NCBI GenBank assembly: GCA_012934845.2
Contig: WNNJ02001753.1
Location: 1 to 64,000, forward strand
Direction of reading: 5' to 3'
DNA length: 64,000 bases
DNA from: Pomphorhynchus laevis
Lineage: Eukaryota > Acanthocephala > Palaeacanthocephala > Echinorhynchida > Pomphorhynchidae
The notes below the pieces were generated by a model. The model saw nothing but the letters and a program-made list of their open reading frames with translations, did no database searches and was not told the DNA's origin. The translations under genes were made by a program, and so were the position numbers. The stretch's first letter is position 1. The number at the start of each line of letters is the position of its first letter. Positions 32,323 to 45,107 of this stretch are shown piece after piece.

Positions 32323-33364
32323 GTAAGTAGTCCATTTAGACAAAAAATAAAACCTAGTGCACATTTCAATAATAAATGTAAGGAACTATAATAAAAGTTG
32401 GGTAACTAAGACTCAATAGAATAAAATGCTTCTTCTAATGACATGTACAAAAATCTTTATCGAAATCTTTATAAATACATCGATAAACAAGATGCAAATA
32501 TAAATAATACATCCACAAACAATGTTAACGATATAACTATAAATAATACATCGATAAAAATCTTTATAAGAAAGGTTGTAAAAATTTTTAAATGTATAGA
32601 TTTTAATATTATATATAATATCATTTGCTACTTAATATTTTTTGAAAAACACAAAATCAATCGAACTATTCGACCGACCACCGACGATACAAACAATCTA
32701 AGCGCCTCATAAATTGTTAAATCATCGACAAATAAGTAGGAAAGTACTTTTTACTGCTAATAAAGATAATGATAATAAATATTTTTCTCTCACACAAAAT
32801 TTATTTGTAAAAAGATCAAAATATCATTAAATATAAATATATTAATTTGTTTAAATGAAATTATTTAATTTAATGTACTTATATAATAAATTCAATATAT
32901 AAACCATCAAATTACCATTAAAGTAAATTTAAACTGTTAAACTAAATATTTTTATGATTAATAATAAATATATATTCTGTGCTAGAACAATAGATAATAG
33001 CATAAGATCAGAGGAAATTCGACCACGTTGCTATGCAGGTTTGAAGAGTATGAGTCGATACATGATACCATAGCAATTTATTATGATGACATTAAATTTT
33101 AATTATAATTAAATGAGATATCATAAAAATTCAGAGTTATAAAAATTCTCTGTAGATAATATGTTTTCATAGATTTATTTATAGTACAAAATATGCAGCC
33201 TTAGTTATGTGATATGAATTAGTTTTAATATTTAAAATTTATTTATATATTAATATACATTTATAAATATATATTAATATATATATTAATTTTTCTACAA
33301 AAAATTAATTTTCGTAATGAAATCTGAATTCACAGCAAATCGAAATTCGACGTAAAGATAATAA

Positions 33365-33397
33365 AAATTATCACACGACGAAATTCGTCGTGTGATA
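33365..33397. repeat. Perfect palindrome, 16-bp arms
   Basis: ATTATCACACGACGAA, one base, then its exact reverse complement. Confidence 0.9.
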
Positions 33398-34239
33398 ATC
33401 GTTGATGATTATCACATTTTTAGGGCTGTTTGTGTATTTCAAGAATTTATTTTTAATTTTTTCTATTCTGTGTGTATTTCTAAGATATTAAAATTTAATA
33501 TGTTTAAATTTTATTTTTTTATATTTGAAATAATATCTAAATATTTTTATATTTTTAATAAATTAAATATTTCGTGGCTACGAAATTGATATTATATAAC
33601 TAAAATCAACAGATTAAGTTAACAAATTATTTATCTATTAATTATTTATAATTAATTATTATAATTAATTATTACAATATATTCACCTATATGATTTATT
33701 AGAATAAAGATTATATGTAATTATTTAGTCTTTATTCCCGCATAGCTATGCGGGTTTATTTGAACCCCGCATAGCTGTGGTTCTAAATACACGATATTAA
33801 TTTATTTTTATGATTTCTTCGTATTTTCTTTGTTGATTTATACATTTACAAATCCAAACTCATTACATATTACATCAATTATTTATTAGTAGAGACAGTG
33901 AAGTAAAATGTTTTTAAATATTTTGTACAAATATTTGGTTTAAAAATATTTTGTAACATTTACTCCTGAAGATAATATCAGTAGGCTATTGAAAATTCGA
34001 TTAAATAAATATTTTACTTCACTCTCTCCACTAATAAATAATCCAATATGAGTGAACAATCAATTTATAATATTACATCAATTCTTAAAATTTCTTATTT
34101 AATGTAATATATTTTATATTATATGGTATTCATTAATACTTTGCAAAAATATGTTTCTTGTAAATTTAAATATGTCATTTTTACGATATAAATTAAATGA
34201 AGTTTTAATTGATATTAATGTAATGTATATAGTAACCTA

Positions 34240-35390
34240 CTTTGAAATATGCGTCTATTAAATTATTCAACTAATAAATATATTATATATAGTTATATAT
34301 AAATATAACTATATAAATATAATATAGTTATATATCAGTCAATTCATAAAAATTGATTTATATATTTTACTATTTTCTGCTTGATGTTATTTTTATAGTA
34401 ACCTTGTTTAAAATATGCATCAATTAAATTATTTAAATGATTTTGAAGAAAATCAATATCGTTACAAATTGTTGCAATTCTTAAAATTTCATTATTTAAT
34501 GTATTATATTGAAATTATATTGTATGCATGAATGCTCATGCAAAAATGTTTTTTTGTAAATTTAAATATGTCATCTTTACGATATAAATTAATAGTAGTT
34601 TTAGTTAATGTTAATTTAATGTTCATATCTAGATATATACTTTCTTTATCGTTAATATTGGTTTTATTAAGAATAAGGCTACCTGAATAAATTTGTTCGA
34701 TGATTGAATAATCATCGAACAAATTTGTTATCATTAATATTGGTTTTATTAAGAATGAGGCTACCTGTATAAATTTATTCACTTATTAAATAAAAATTAT
34801 TAGAGTTAATTACACATATATCATCAATATATCGAAACATACATTTCATATCTTTATATAATTTAGATTTATTTTTTACATAGTTATGAACAAATTTATA
34901 TTCTATAAAGCTTAAAATTAAGTCAGCTATTATTGAGATACTATTACATCCCTTTGTAACCATTATTTGTTTGAGTATAGATGTCCCTGCTTTTAAATAA
35001 ATTTGACTCATCAAGATATTAAAGGATTTAGAAAGAAAATAGTAGATTTTTCTTTTTAGTTTAAAATATGTATCTATTAAATTATTTAAATGATTTTGAA
35101 GAAAGCCAATATCATTACATATTGCTGCAATTCTTAAAATTTCATTATTTAATGTATTATATTTTATATTATATGGTATGCATGAATGTTTATGCAAAAA
35201 TATGTTTCTTGTAAATTTAAATATGTCATCTTTACGATATAAATTAATAGTAGTTTTAGTTAATGTTAATTTAATGTTCATATCCAGATATACACCTTAT
35301 TTATCATTAATATTGGTTTTGTTAAGAATAAGGCTACCTAGATAAATGTGTTCGCTTATTGAATAAAAATTATTAAATAAATGATAAACG
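34240..35390 (-). mobile_element. Rearranged Penelope-like RT copy
   Basis: Minus-strand sense gives YFLSKSFNILMSQIYLKAGT, ADLILSFIEYKFVHNYV, CMFRYIDDICVINSNNF (YIDD), then MNIKLTLTKTTINLYRKDD twice. The segments are out of order: the C-terminal half (35281-35050) precedes the N-terminal half (35040-34780) in sense direction, and another C-terminal copy follows (34782-34400). A fold-back palindrome (34690-34730) interrupts the last copy. It is non-functional. Confidence 0.75.
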
Positions 35391-35600
35391 TTAAATAACG
35401 TTAAATAAACGTTAAATAACGTTATTAAATAACGTTAAATCCAGATAAAAACTCAATATATAAAAACTGTCAACTGCTTTAGTTTAACGTTAATTAAAGA
35501 GTTAACTAAAGAGTTAACTCTTTAGTTAACTCTTTAGTAATTAACTAAAGAGTTAATTATTAACTCTTTAATAATTAACTAAAGAGTTATATAGTTTTAT
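35380..35600. repeat. Stepwise palindromic duplications
   Basis: AACGTTAAATAA is repeated several times. Then AACTAAAGAGTTAACTCTTT and its inverted parts alternate at least four times. The pattern is of repeated fold-back copying of a 10-20 bp unit. Confidence 0.8.
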
Positions 35601-36585
35601 GTGGTTATACATAACAATATAGTTATATAGTATAACTATATAGCATAGTTATATAACCATAACAATTATGTACAATATAGTTATAATTTATAATTAACTG
35701 TACCCGAACGTATACCGTAATGAACACTATACATCACAGTTCATATTAATAACTATATCACCAAACCTATCTTGTAATAAGACTGTAATTTTTACTCGTT
35801 GTGTAAACATACTATTCAAAAATATAATTTTATTAAGTTTTCGACAAATGCTGTCAATCTCCTGTTGACCAGAGATTGATGTTCTCGACCTTCTGAATTA
35901 CACCTGAAAGAGTTTGAAAATCTACTGATTATCAAGCTGTAATTTATCTTTAAGAATATAAAACAAATATTTTTCATTTATAAAAACGATCAAAACAAAA
36001 TATCTAAGACTTTATTGTGTAGTAAAAAGACAGAAATTTGAAAGAAAAAACAAACACGGACATATAAGTCGTAGATAAAAAAGACAAAAGATAAGAATAC
36101 CTATAAAATGATGAAATGATTTTCTGAAAGTTCTTTAATTGTTTAAAATATATTCGTATTATATTCGTATTATTGTTTGATGTTCATATCTAGATATGAA
36201 CATATATTGATGATAATATTGACAATACCTCCTTTATCATCTATTAGTTTTTTAAAGATAAGACTATCTGACTAGTTTTAATTTATTTAACTGGACTTAT
36301 ATATCCAGGTATACACCTTATTTAAGTATGTTAACTGGATTTTCATATCCAGACATACACCTTATTTAAGGTGTATGTTAATTAAACATCAAATTTGTAA
36401 TTATTTAATTATTTTGTAATTTTTTCTTTTAAGTATCTACCTGTAAATTTGCAATGTAATGTTATAAATCAGATTGATGAGCAATGGGTAGCAGATTTTT
36501 TTTCTTAAAATGTCTAGAATAGTTCAATTGAATAAATCAATTCATTAAAATGTCAGCTTCTAAAAAATCGTTTACAAATTGTTAG

Positions 36586-36684
36586 CAGCATACGACGAAC
36601 AGCTCAAAATTACATAGCATCGCTCAAAAAAGAGATCGATACATAGGCAAGCCAACTCGCAATCGTGTGAGCAAACAGCACATG
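36586..36684 (+). CDS. Coiled-coil protein, exon 2
   Basis: An acceptor, TTAG or the overlapping NAGNAG-type TTAGCAG, opens a 33-codon (or 32-codon) exon: QHTTNSSKLHSIAQKRDRYI continuing GKPTRNRVSKQHM. It ends at ATG/GTAAAT. The other two frames have stops. The exon is basic and phase 0 on both sides. The alternative acceptor would add or drop one Gln. It is only 88 bp from the next exon. Confidence 0.55.
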
Positions 36685-36772
36685 GTAAATATGCAACGTT
36701 TAATGCTCATTCACTATTAATTTTCAAATAAGATTGTATGGAATATGTTAAAATATGCTTCAAAGTCTTTAG

Positions 36773-36859
36773 ATTTACAACCATGAACAGAATTTAGAAA
36801 TTCTTAACCAAGAGAAAATTTTGACAGAGCGTATAATGGAACTACGTGCTTACGCAAAA
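36773..36859 (+). CDS. Coiled-coil protein, exon 3
   Basis: An acceptor, TCTTTAG, and a good donor, AAA/GTAAGA, bound 29 codons: IYNHEQNLEILNQEKILTER followed by IMELRAYAK. The exon has clear heptad spacing of hydrophobic residues and phase 0 at both ends. The 88-bp intron before it (36685-36772) is the only short one in the gene. Confidence 0.65.
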
Positions 36860-39564
36860 GTAAGAATGCTTTTTCTAAAATAAAAATAAATTTTAAGAGA
36901 TATTGACCATATTTGAAAAACGTTTCGCTATTTGCTTGTTATAATCTTTTTATTTAATTGGTAACATCACGAAATTTTAATGGTCTTGAAATACGGTTAA
37001 ATATACCAATCTGTACTGAATATTAAGATAATCTCTGAGGTTTTACTGTTCTTCGCTTAGTTTAAATATCGACATATTATCGCATACCAATGGTATATTA
37101 AACCATGCAAATGTTTATTTTAATTTTTATTCTATTATTTAATTATTTTATTATAGAATTACAATATATTATGAATATAATGTTTACACCTTATATTTTC
37201 AATTGGTAATAACAAACAATCAAAATCTATGTCATAAAGTAGAGATTTGTCTTTTTTATTGCATAGTAATATTTTTTCACTTACAATGCAGGCTTATCTA
37301 AATTAAACATTTTTATTGCTCTTCTAGGTTCGATTGTAAAAATTAAATCATTATCTTATAGCAATTTTAAACCCGCATGATATATGCGTCAACAACTAAT
37401 AATTAATAACCATACCATTTCTTGATATATTGCAAATTTTTATGCCAGAAATAACTAATAATTAAATTTAATTTATTATTCTGCATATGAAAAACAACCA
37501 CAAAAATATTATATTTTGTCATTTAAAAGACAAACTAAAATCTACTAAAAACTAAGATGCTTATTGATTGAGAAATTATGTCAGTACAGAAAATTTGTTT
37601 CGATACTACTTCCATATTGTGAAATTGTTATCAATAACCGAAAACAAGTTGTAATTGCTGGATCTCTCATTTTGCTAAGCCTGGACGAATGAAACTGAAT
37701 GTAACTGACATTTTTTAAACTGGATTATAAACAGGATATTATCTGATTAGGAAAGTACTTTAAATATTTTTATAATTGTCATGTGATATTGGCATCAGCA
37801 GATAAAACAAATAGTCACCGAAAATTTTACATGTCGAGATGCTTAACGCTCGAATATAGCTCGAATGTGGAATTTTAAATTCGTCGTTTCGTATTTTTAT
37901 CTTTATTTGCATTTTAAGCATCAAAATATAAATATAATATCACTGAATGTGTAGTTAAACTGCCTTATTTTTCATCTGATTTTTCTGCAAATGGGGATTT
38001 CAATTTAAAAGACGATTAACTTTTTGTAGTAAAGGAAAAAGTTTAAAACTAAAATGCTGTAGATTTCATTAAAGCTACAATTGCGGGTTTAGTAGCACAT
38101 CGAAGGCTTAAAACACAACCTAATTTATACTAGTCAAAATGTTAACATCAAGAGATACACCTTTATGTGGCGTTAATTCCATCCACAATTAATATTCTAC
38201 AAATATAAATGGCGATCAGTGTATAAAACAGCCGAATTCGAGTTTATGTTAAAAACTGAAGACGATTATAGTCGGGTAAAAGATACGAAATCATATTTGA
38301 AATTGATCATAAATTTTTAGTAAATTAATTTTTACATTGATTATGCAGCCAATAAATTGACTTCCCTTTTATTGTCTTCAGCAAAGAACTTCTTTAAAAT
38401 GCATTTGTTTTCTGTAATGCTACATTTTAATTTTATTTTGCTTGTAATACAGTAGTAGTCAAAAGATATCTATTTACTTAAAATAAATATTTTATAATTT
38501 AATTTATAAAATACATTTTTATTCTATTATATAAATTAAATAATTTAAAAATTATAAAATATAATTTATATTATTTATTAATATAAATAATTGAAATGCT
38601 TCTAATCCTTCGAATTTACTGATCTTATTAAATTATATACATTGATGTATATTGTATATATTTTTTAACTAATAAATTATTTATTAATTAATTTTCATAA
38701 ATAAATTATTATTTTTAATAATCATAAACGACAGAAATTTTAAAACTAAAATAAATTAAATATGTTATGTTTTAGGTTTTTATAATTAAAATTCTATACA
38801 AAATTTTATAATTTTTTAGGTTTCCATTTCATCATGAAAAGATTATAAACTTTTATAAATAAAAAAAATTATATTCCATTTATGAACGTGACAACTTTAA
38901 ATTAAATTACAATTTAAGTTTAAATTATAATTACAATCACAATCTCAGTCTTTAAAGTCGTCGGTTTTAGTTATAGATAATAATTTTAAAATAGTTAATA
39001 GTTATGTAAAAGATTTATCAATATTAAAATTATATATTATATTTTATATAATAAAAATATAATATATATTATATATTATAATATAATTGTAGTATGTAAT
39101 ATAATAGTATATAATAATATATAATTATTAATAGCAATAGAAATTTTATACTTTTCTAATTGATATGAGTTAAATAAGTTAAAAATCGTATTTCTTTATA
39201 ATGGAAATTAAGTTATTACATTTTAAAATATCGATTAATATGAATATTAATTTATATTTAACTAATTTAATAAATTAGTTAAATTTATTAAATTTATTTA
39301 ATAATAAATACTTCATTATTTTAAATTAATTTCATTGACTGGATATAGTTAAATCAATTTACGGTATCAGTAAAGACTTATCTAAGGCTTTTACTGATAA
39401 GAATAAACTTTACTTGCACTTTAATACTAACTTTTATCCGTCTACCCAAGTTATCCTAATAACTTACCAAAAAAATTAGTGTAATTATTTTAATATTAAG
39501 GTATATTATAATGATTATTTTAAGTTTTAATTACCCAAGTTATTAGGAAAAAATTAATATAATT
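36860..39564 (+). other. Intron 3, proximal part: no gene seen
   Basis: AT-rich intronic sequence without recognisable frames. I see no tails of the Penelope-like family here, in contrast to intron 5. Confidence 0.45.
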
Positions 39565-39648
39565 GTTATTCACTGGTCGGTTTGATATTATCCTCGTGTG
39601 GTTGTTTAAATCCTATCAGCATCACTGTACACTACAATCAGCGTGGGT

Positions 39649-39695
39649 GGACCTCATCAGCAGTGAGCCCACGCCTACATTTCGTGTTTCGGTCC
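39649..39695 (-). ncRNA. Hammerhead-like core, repeat unit 1
   Basis: Minus strand in order: GGACC-GAAA, ACA-CGAAA-TGT hairpin then A (giving a GUA cleavage triplet), GGCGTGGGCTCACTG, CTGATGA, GGTCC. GGACC and GGTCC form a 5-bp stem II next to the invariant GAAA and CUGAUGA; ACA/UGU would be a short stem III. The core is circularly permuted relative to type I. Stem I is weak within one unit, but GTGGGCTCAC is self-complementary with G-U pairs, so stem I could form between two units. Confidence 0.45.
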
Positions 39696-40008
39696 TTTTA
39701 CTGCCTCTGCTGAACTCCTTGTCGCCGAAATGCTGGTTTATATTTGCCTTATATACCAAATTACACAATTAATGTGTTCTATATTTGATGTGGGCGGTAA
39801 TAATATTCGCAATTCGAATCCACAACACAGCCATTTTTTATTCCGTTCTTATACGAAATGTTCACTAGACAGTTAACCGTAAGCTGTCTTTTTACTAATG
39901 TGGATATTGCATACACGATCCGCTATTCTTCACTGGTCGGTTTGATATTATCCTCGTGTGGTTGTTTAAATCCTACCAGCATCACTGTACATTACAATCA
40001 GCGTGGGT

Positions 40009-40055
40009 AAACCTCATCAGCAGTGAGCCCACGCCTACATTTCGTGTTTCGGTCC
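40009..40055 (-). ncRNA. Hammerhead-like core, repeat unit 2
   Basis: Same arrangement as in unit 1, except that the 3' strand of stem II is GGTTT instead of GGTCC. The two changed positions still pair as G-U with GGACC. All invariant core bases are kept. Confidence 0.42.
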
Positions 40056-40699
40056 TTTTACTGCCTCTGCTGAACTCCTTGTCGCCAAAATGCTGGTTTA
40101 TATTTCGCTTATATACCAAATTACACAATTAATGTGTTCTATATTTGATGTGGGCGGTAATATTCGCAATTCGAATCCACCACACACCCATTTTTTATTC
40201 CGTTCTTATACGAAATGTTCACTAGACAGTAAACCGTAAGCTGTCTTTTTACTATTGTGAATATTGCATACATGAGCCACTATTCTTCACTGGTCGGTTT
40301 GATACTATCCTCGTGTGGTTGTTTTAATCCTATCAGCATCACTGTACACTACAATTAATTACACTATAATTAATTAATATAATTATTAATAATATATTAA
40401 TATTATATACTTATGTTTGTTACATTAATTTAGTTTTATGGCTCTATAATTTACTCAAATTTACATTTAAGTAAATTAAATTTGAACATAATTTACACGA
40501 GATACGGAATCTATTTGCTAAGTTATCACTGAATTAAATTCGATTTGATTAATTCTAGTAAATTATTTGATTTATTATTTCATTTTAAAACTAATTTACT
40601 AACATATTAGTAATTAATTGTACTTTTTAATTTATTCATATAAATTTCACATTATAATTAACCAAACGTATTAACTATTCATGAGAATATCATGAATAA

Positions 40700-41265
40700 A
40701 TATCATTATTTATTCATTATAGAAATGTATACATAATCAATAATTAGCTTTATAAATGCATTCAATAAATGATATTTAAGATATTCACCCTGTATTAAAT
40801 TGTTCAGATTTGTACATCTGAACAATTTGCACATCTGAATAAATTGCACATCTGTAATAGGGTAGAACTGACATGCATCAGTGTCGTCTTCATAATATAA
40901 CCGCTTGGTGTACATCAATATCTCCACACTATTAACAATTCTCGCAGGTAACCCGAGGGACCTGAGAAAAGAGATAACGAAGGGAATGGAGATGCAGTCA
41001 TATGCAGCAGAAAAATCAAGAAGAACATTTACAGCAAGCTGATGACTGTTATCCTGACAAGCCTGATGCACTTCATCAATTGCTGAATGGACCTAGCGCC
41101 CTTTGACAAACCCATGAAAACTGGATGGGATTAAATTACGCCTAGTTAAATAGTCGCGGATTCTACCAGCAAGGGCGTTTTCGTAGATGGAGACGAGGGA
41201 ATTTTGAATCGAAATGGGCCGCAGCATTTGCAATAAAAGTCACGCCCATGACGCGGTAACGGAAT
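40700..41265 (-). pseudogene. Fragment of another non-LTR reverse transcriptase
   Basis: Minus-strand sense from 41265: ISIQNSLVSIYENALAGRIR, DYLTRRNLIPSSFHGFVKGR, a stop, then SAIDEVHQACQDNSHQLAVN, VLLDFSAAYDCISIPFVISF and LRSLGLPARIVNSVEILMY. These are the RT finger and first palm blocks (LDFSAAYD holds the first catalytic aspartate). From about 40880 the sequence leaves the RT. A short palindrome-rich patch (CAGATTTGTACATCTG) lies at 40805-40855. The family differs from the other LINEs in the window. Confidence 0.65.
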
Positions 41266-41591
41266 AAAAATTTCAATGAAACCTAGTACCAACGATTTCT
41301 TAAATCAACGATTTTGTTATATAAAGTATAATACTTTACCCGTTTATTGAAGATTAATCAAATTAAATGTGAATTTTTCAAAAAAAAAGTTAAAATACTT
41401 AATGAATGTAACATTGAAGGTAACAACTTTATTTGAAGCTCATGATTATAGAAAGTAAATTTTTAAGAACTATAATTTTATTTTAGTTTATTATGTTAAT
41501 AATTAATAATCAATAATTATTATAGTGTTTAAATGTAACTTTGTCTATATTATATTAACTTAAGAAGTTTTTATTTTTATTTATAACGCAG

Positions 41592-41789
41592 GTTAAACCC
41601 ATGCCTAACCTGCGACAAAGGCAATTTTCTGGTAGCAGTGTCGATGACGAACGACTTTCAATCTCGAGAAATTCTGATCACGATGATCAATCGCTGTTTG
41701 ACGCAATGAAGGACACAAACCAGGCATTAAAAGCAGAACTTGCAAGACTTACACCCCTCGAAACAGAAGTAAAACAACTTAAAGAAGAG
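41592..41789 (+). CDS. Coiled-coil protein, exon 4
   Basis: The acceptor ATTTATAACGCAG and donor GAG/GTAAGA bound 66 codons in phase 0: VKPMPNLRQRQFSGSSVDDE, a Ser/Asp-rich linker (RLSISRNSDHDDQSLFDAMK), then a heptad-rich helix (ALKAELARLTPLETEVKQLK). The ATG at 41601 could be a start, but the in-frame VKP before it and the acceptor favour an internal exon. It joins exon 5 as LKEE/VEARKKREQ, continuing the coiled coil without a break. Confidence 0.75.
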
Positions 41790-42129
41790 GTAAGAATAAG
41801 GTAACTCAAGTCTCCATTTACTTTTACAAACTTCTAGAATAAATAAAACTATTTCCTTACGCAGCGTACCTTGTCGTGCTTTGTTTTTCTATTGTGTATT
41901 TCAATCAATTCTCGTTGTTTTGAAACTTAAAACTTTTAATTGTCAAGAGTTTTAAATTATTAAATATTAGAAAAATATAATCTTAAAAAAAGAAAACTTT
42001 ATATTCCAGTCAATATTATTCATTATTTAAAGTGGCATAATGCTCCTTCTGGACAGCATAAATGCGACACTACAAGTGATCCACTTAGAGTATCAATATT
42101 AGTATCTATTAGTATCAATATTAATAGTC

Positions 42130-42480
42130 ATCTATTAATATTGAATATTAAATTCAATATTTAATAAATTGACATGGATAGTCTCGTCTATCCATGTCAC
42201 TGGGCAAATCTGCTTCGATGTGCTTGAGAGCAAGCCGCTCTGCGTATCGTCGCCGGATAGAATGGTTATCCGTTCTATCGGATAACCATTCTAGGTGATG
42301 GATATCACCTAGAATATAGGTGATGGGCCGATCGCAATCCACGAATACATAACAGTAACAATGTAACATATTTTTGAAGCCCATTTGAGGGAACCTAAAA
42401 TTGTGGCTGTTGTATACTAGTATACTAGTATTGTGGCTGTTGTATACTAGTATACAACTAGTATACTAGTATACAACTGT
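42130..42480 (-). repeat. Foreign fragment with nested palindromes
   Basis: The minus-strand frame 42384-42154 (GDIHHLEWLSDRTDNHSIRR, RYAERLALKHIEADLP) resembles a LINE C-terminus but I do not recognise a family. It is bordered by perfect palindromes: GACATGGATAG..CTATCCATGTC, AGAATGGTTATCCG..CGGATAACCATTCT, and TATACTAGTATA repeats to 42480. Confidence 0.4.
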
Positions 42481-44659
42481 GACTTTTTAAAAAAAGTCAC
42501 AGGATGTCGCACAATGAAGGGTATTGACAAAATGAGCTTGATACATGTTAAATTTAGTTCAGGAAGTTCCATATTACGCTTAGGCGCATAACAAATATGT
42601 CATTAAAATCAAACACTTGATTCTGCTGTATTAATACAGAGATTGAATTGCAAAAGCAATTTCTTTAAATTTAAAATAGTGATTTTGTTTATAGCATTTT
42701 TACACCAGCGGTTTGAGAACAGGTACATCATATAGTAAGGTATATTACAAGATGATTGGCAGTAAGTAGCTACTAACTATACCGATCATCGCTAAAGGTA
42801 CAATAAAAAGATGGATTGCTATCAACAGTGATCATAAATTGCACTAGCAAATGCTTTTCTTTCGAAATTAGTCTAAGATCCTTTAAACTTGCTGCATGAT
42901 TATATTAGCGTAAAATGTTTTTATAAAATTGTGGATGACAACAACATTTTACAAAAATGATAAAAGAATCGTAATATTGATATAATTCCTTTGACTTTCT
43001 GTCAATATTTTAAAGTCTTGAGTAAAGATAAGCGTATAAGATTTGGAGAACTTCGTAAATGATATCGAGTATGTAATTGTCTTTTATGGTACCTGCAATA
43101 TTTACGTCAAAACTACCAAACATTGTTTGGTAGTTAAAATTTATCAAAATTTATAAAGTTAATTTATTATTACTTGAGGAACAGAAAACTTTACATTTTT
43201 ATTTCTTAATTAATATAGAATATAGAAAATCATTTGGATATAAGAATATAATTGTATATGACTTATACGGTATAAGGATCAAAACTTATTAAGCTATTTA
43301 CATCAAAACTACCAAACGTTCTTCGTCCGGATTGGACATTTAGATGTGAGCTAATTTCTGAATGACTCAGTCATAGGGTGTCGTTTGGTGCTTCCAATAC
43401 GACTTTAATCCTGCTTTAAACAATTAAGACACTATACTGGAATATATTGTTTTTCTGGCATAGCGGATACATTTCACTGGCTGCTGAATATACCGAGCAT
43501 CCACTAGCGTAGTCATAAAGTGTTGAATAAATTTAATTTCGCTTAAAGGTAATCATATTTTTTAGCAGCGCTCATTAATAAATGAAAATAAACTGGATCC
43601 AGCATAATTCGCAAAGTTAATAGCTGCTTTATTACATAGAAAACTAATAGCTTGGTGAATGATATCTTTTTTCTCTGACTTGCAATCGAAAACTGATACG
43701 CGTCGCTTAAATATATGCGTATGATTTTTAAAGATTCTTAGAGATTGATTTCATATAGCTTTTGACATTTAATAAATATAGAATTTGTTGGAGAGGGTGT
43801 TACTTTATAATTATGATTGGAAGTACACTCTTTTAAAACTCTTTGAATAGTCAAAATCAAAAATAAATCTTAAGGTGTTGCTTGCTGCTTCAATTCCGCT
43901 TTAAACAATAACGACTCTAGATCGGAACAAACCGTTTTTATCTTAAAAAACAGAAAACTTAAAATTTTTATTTCAAAATAAAAATGCTTTTCTAAATAGA
44001 ATTTAGAAAATTATTTGGATTTAATGGTATTAAATATAATGGTATTAATATTAATATTAATATTAATATTAATACCATCATATAATGGTATTAATATTCG
44101 TTTTTACTATAAAAATCTTTACCAAAATATTTTATATTTTACAATATATTAATTTAGGCTAAATTTTATTTTTATAAATAAATATAAATTAATTTTCGTC
44201 TAAAAGATATAAGTTTAAATTAATTTAAACTTTACAAAAAATAATCGAAGCATAATAATCGTTATGCTTCGACATTTGTCAATACTATATATACTGTAGT
44301 ATAGTATATATACTATAGTATATACTGTATATAGTATATACTATACTATATAAAGGATGTATACTATATAAAGGATATACTATATACTAGTCAATATAAA
44401 GGATGCTTTGTGTGACACAATATCGATTAAGGGTATTTTAGTAATTACAATAAAAATCAACGTATTTTACAAAATTTTTACAGTTTGTATTTGTTTAAAA
44501 TACACATCTAAAACTAATTATTTCAAAATATTACGTTTTAATTTTTAAAATATATTAATTTTTTAAATTAATTTTTAAAATTAATTTAAATTAATTTTTT
44601 AATTTTTAAAAAATTAATTGTAGCAATTTTCGGATACTTTTCCTAATGAAACAAATGAC

Positions 44660-45075
44660 TTGCTTTCCCCGACAATTTCTATTCTGATTGAATGAATCGG
44701 GAAGACTCAAACAGCATAAACTAATTCTATACTGTTTCGACTTTTGAGTCTCATCTGTAGATGGCAGCTGTACAGTGGATTGAAGTGCAGCACCCCTAGA
44801 CAACTCAATAAGTCTTTCTAGTACACATCCATGTACTAGGAATTAAGTGTATCCATGTACCATGTACGTGTATCCATGTACTATGAATACTCTCAACAGT
44901 ATTAATTCCTAGTATATGGATGTGTACTAGGAAGGACTTATTGAACTGTCTGTGGGTGATGCACTTCAATCCAGTTGTGCAGCTGTTCTCTACTGATGAG
45001 ACTTAAAGTCGAAACAGTATAGAATTAGTTTATTCTGTTTGAGTCTTCCCGATTCCTTCAATCAGAATATATATT
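44660..45075. repeat. 0.4-kb foldback element just upstream of exon 5
   Basis: The left arm (44675-44830: ATTCTGATTGAATGAATCGG, ACTGTTTCGACTTTTGAGTC, TGGATTGAAGTGCA) and the right arm (44925-45072: its reverse complement with several differences) face each other around a loop of about 100 bp with repeated ATCCATGTAC words. The right end is about 35 bp from the exon 5 acceptor at 45107. No target duplication was identified. Confidence 0.85.
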
Positions 45076-45107
45076 ATGACGTTGTTTTTATAATGTTTGC
45101 TAATTAG

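Larger units (their letters stand above)
32323..36585 (+). other. Intron 1 of the coiled-coil gene
   Basis: A 4.26-kb AT-rich intron. It holds a rearranged Penelope-like RT (34.2-35.4 kb), perfect palindromes at 33365-33397 (ATTATCACACGACGAA and its reverse complement) and near 33730-33775 (CCGCATAGCTATGCGG), and a series of AACTCTTTAGTT palindromes (35.5-35.6 kb). A short frame at 32443-32712 is low-complexity and probably not coding. Confidence 0.5.
39565..40350. repeat. 360-bp tandem repeat, 2.2 copies, retrozyme-like
   Basis: CACTGGTCGGTTTGATA starts at 39571, 39931 and 40288, giving units of 360 and 357 bp and a third unit broken after about 63 bp. Units 1 and 2 are nearly identical. 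They are much less AT-rich than the intron around them. The minus strand of each full unit contains a hammerhead-like core. Size and tandem form resemble animal retrozymes, small non-coding retroelements that spread through circular RNA. A plain satellite fragment is the alternative. Confidence 0.85.
41790..45107 (+). other. Intron 4 of the coiled-coil gene
   Basis: 3.3 kb, AT-rich. It contains a small foreign fragment with palindromes (42.13-42.48 kb), a duplicated phrase CAAAACTACCAAAC (43.10 and 43.30 kb), a run of ATTAATATTAAT repeats near 44.05 kb, and a 0.4-kb foldback that ends about 40 bp before the acceptor. Confidence 0.55.

Noticed and set aside
32443-32712. 89-residue frame after exon 1
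   Set aside because: Low-complexity Asn/Ile/Lys composition, no splice support, and located after a strong donor.
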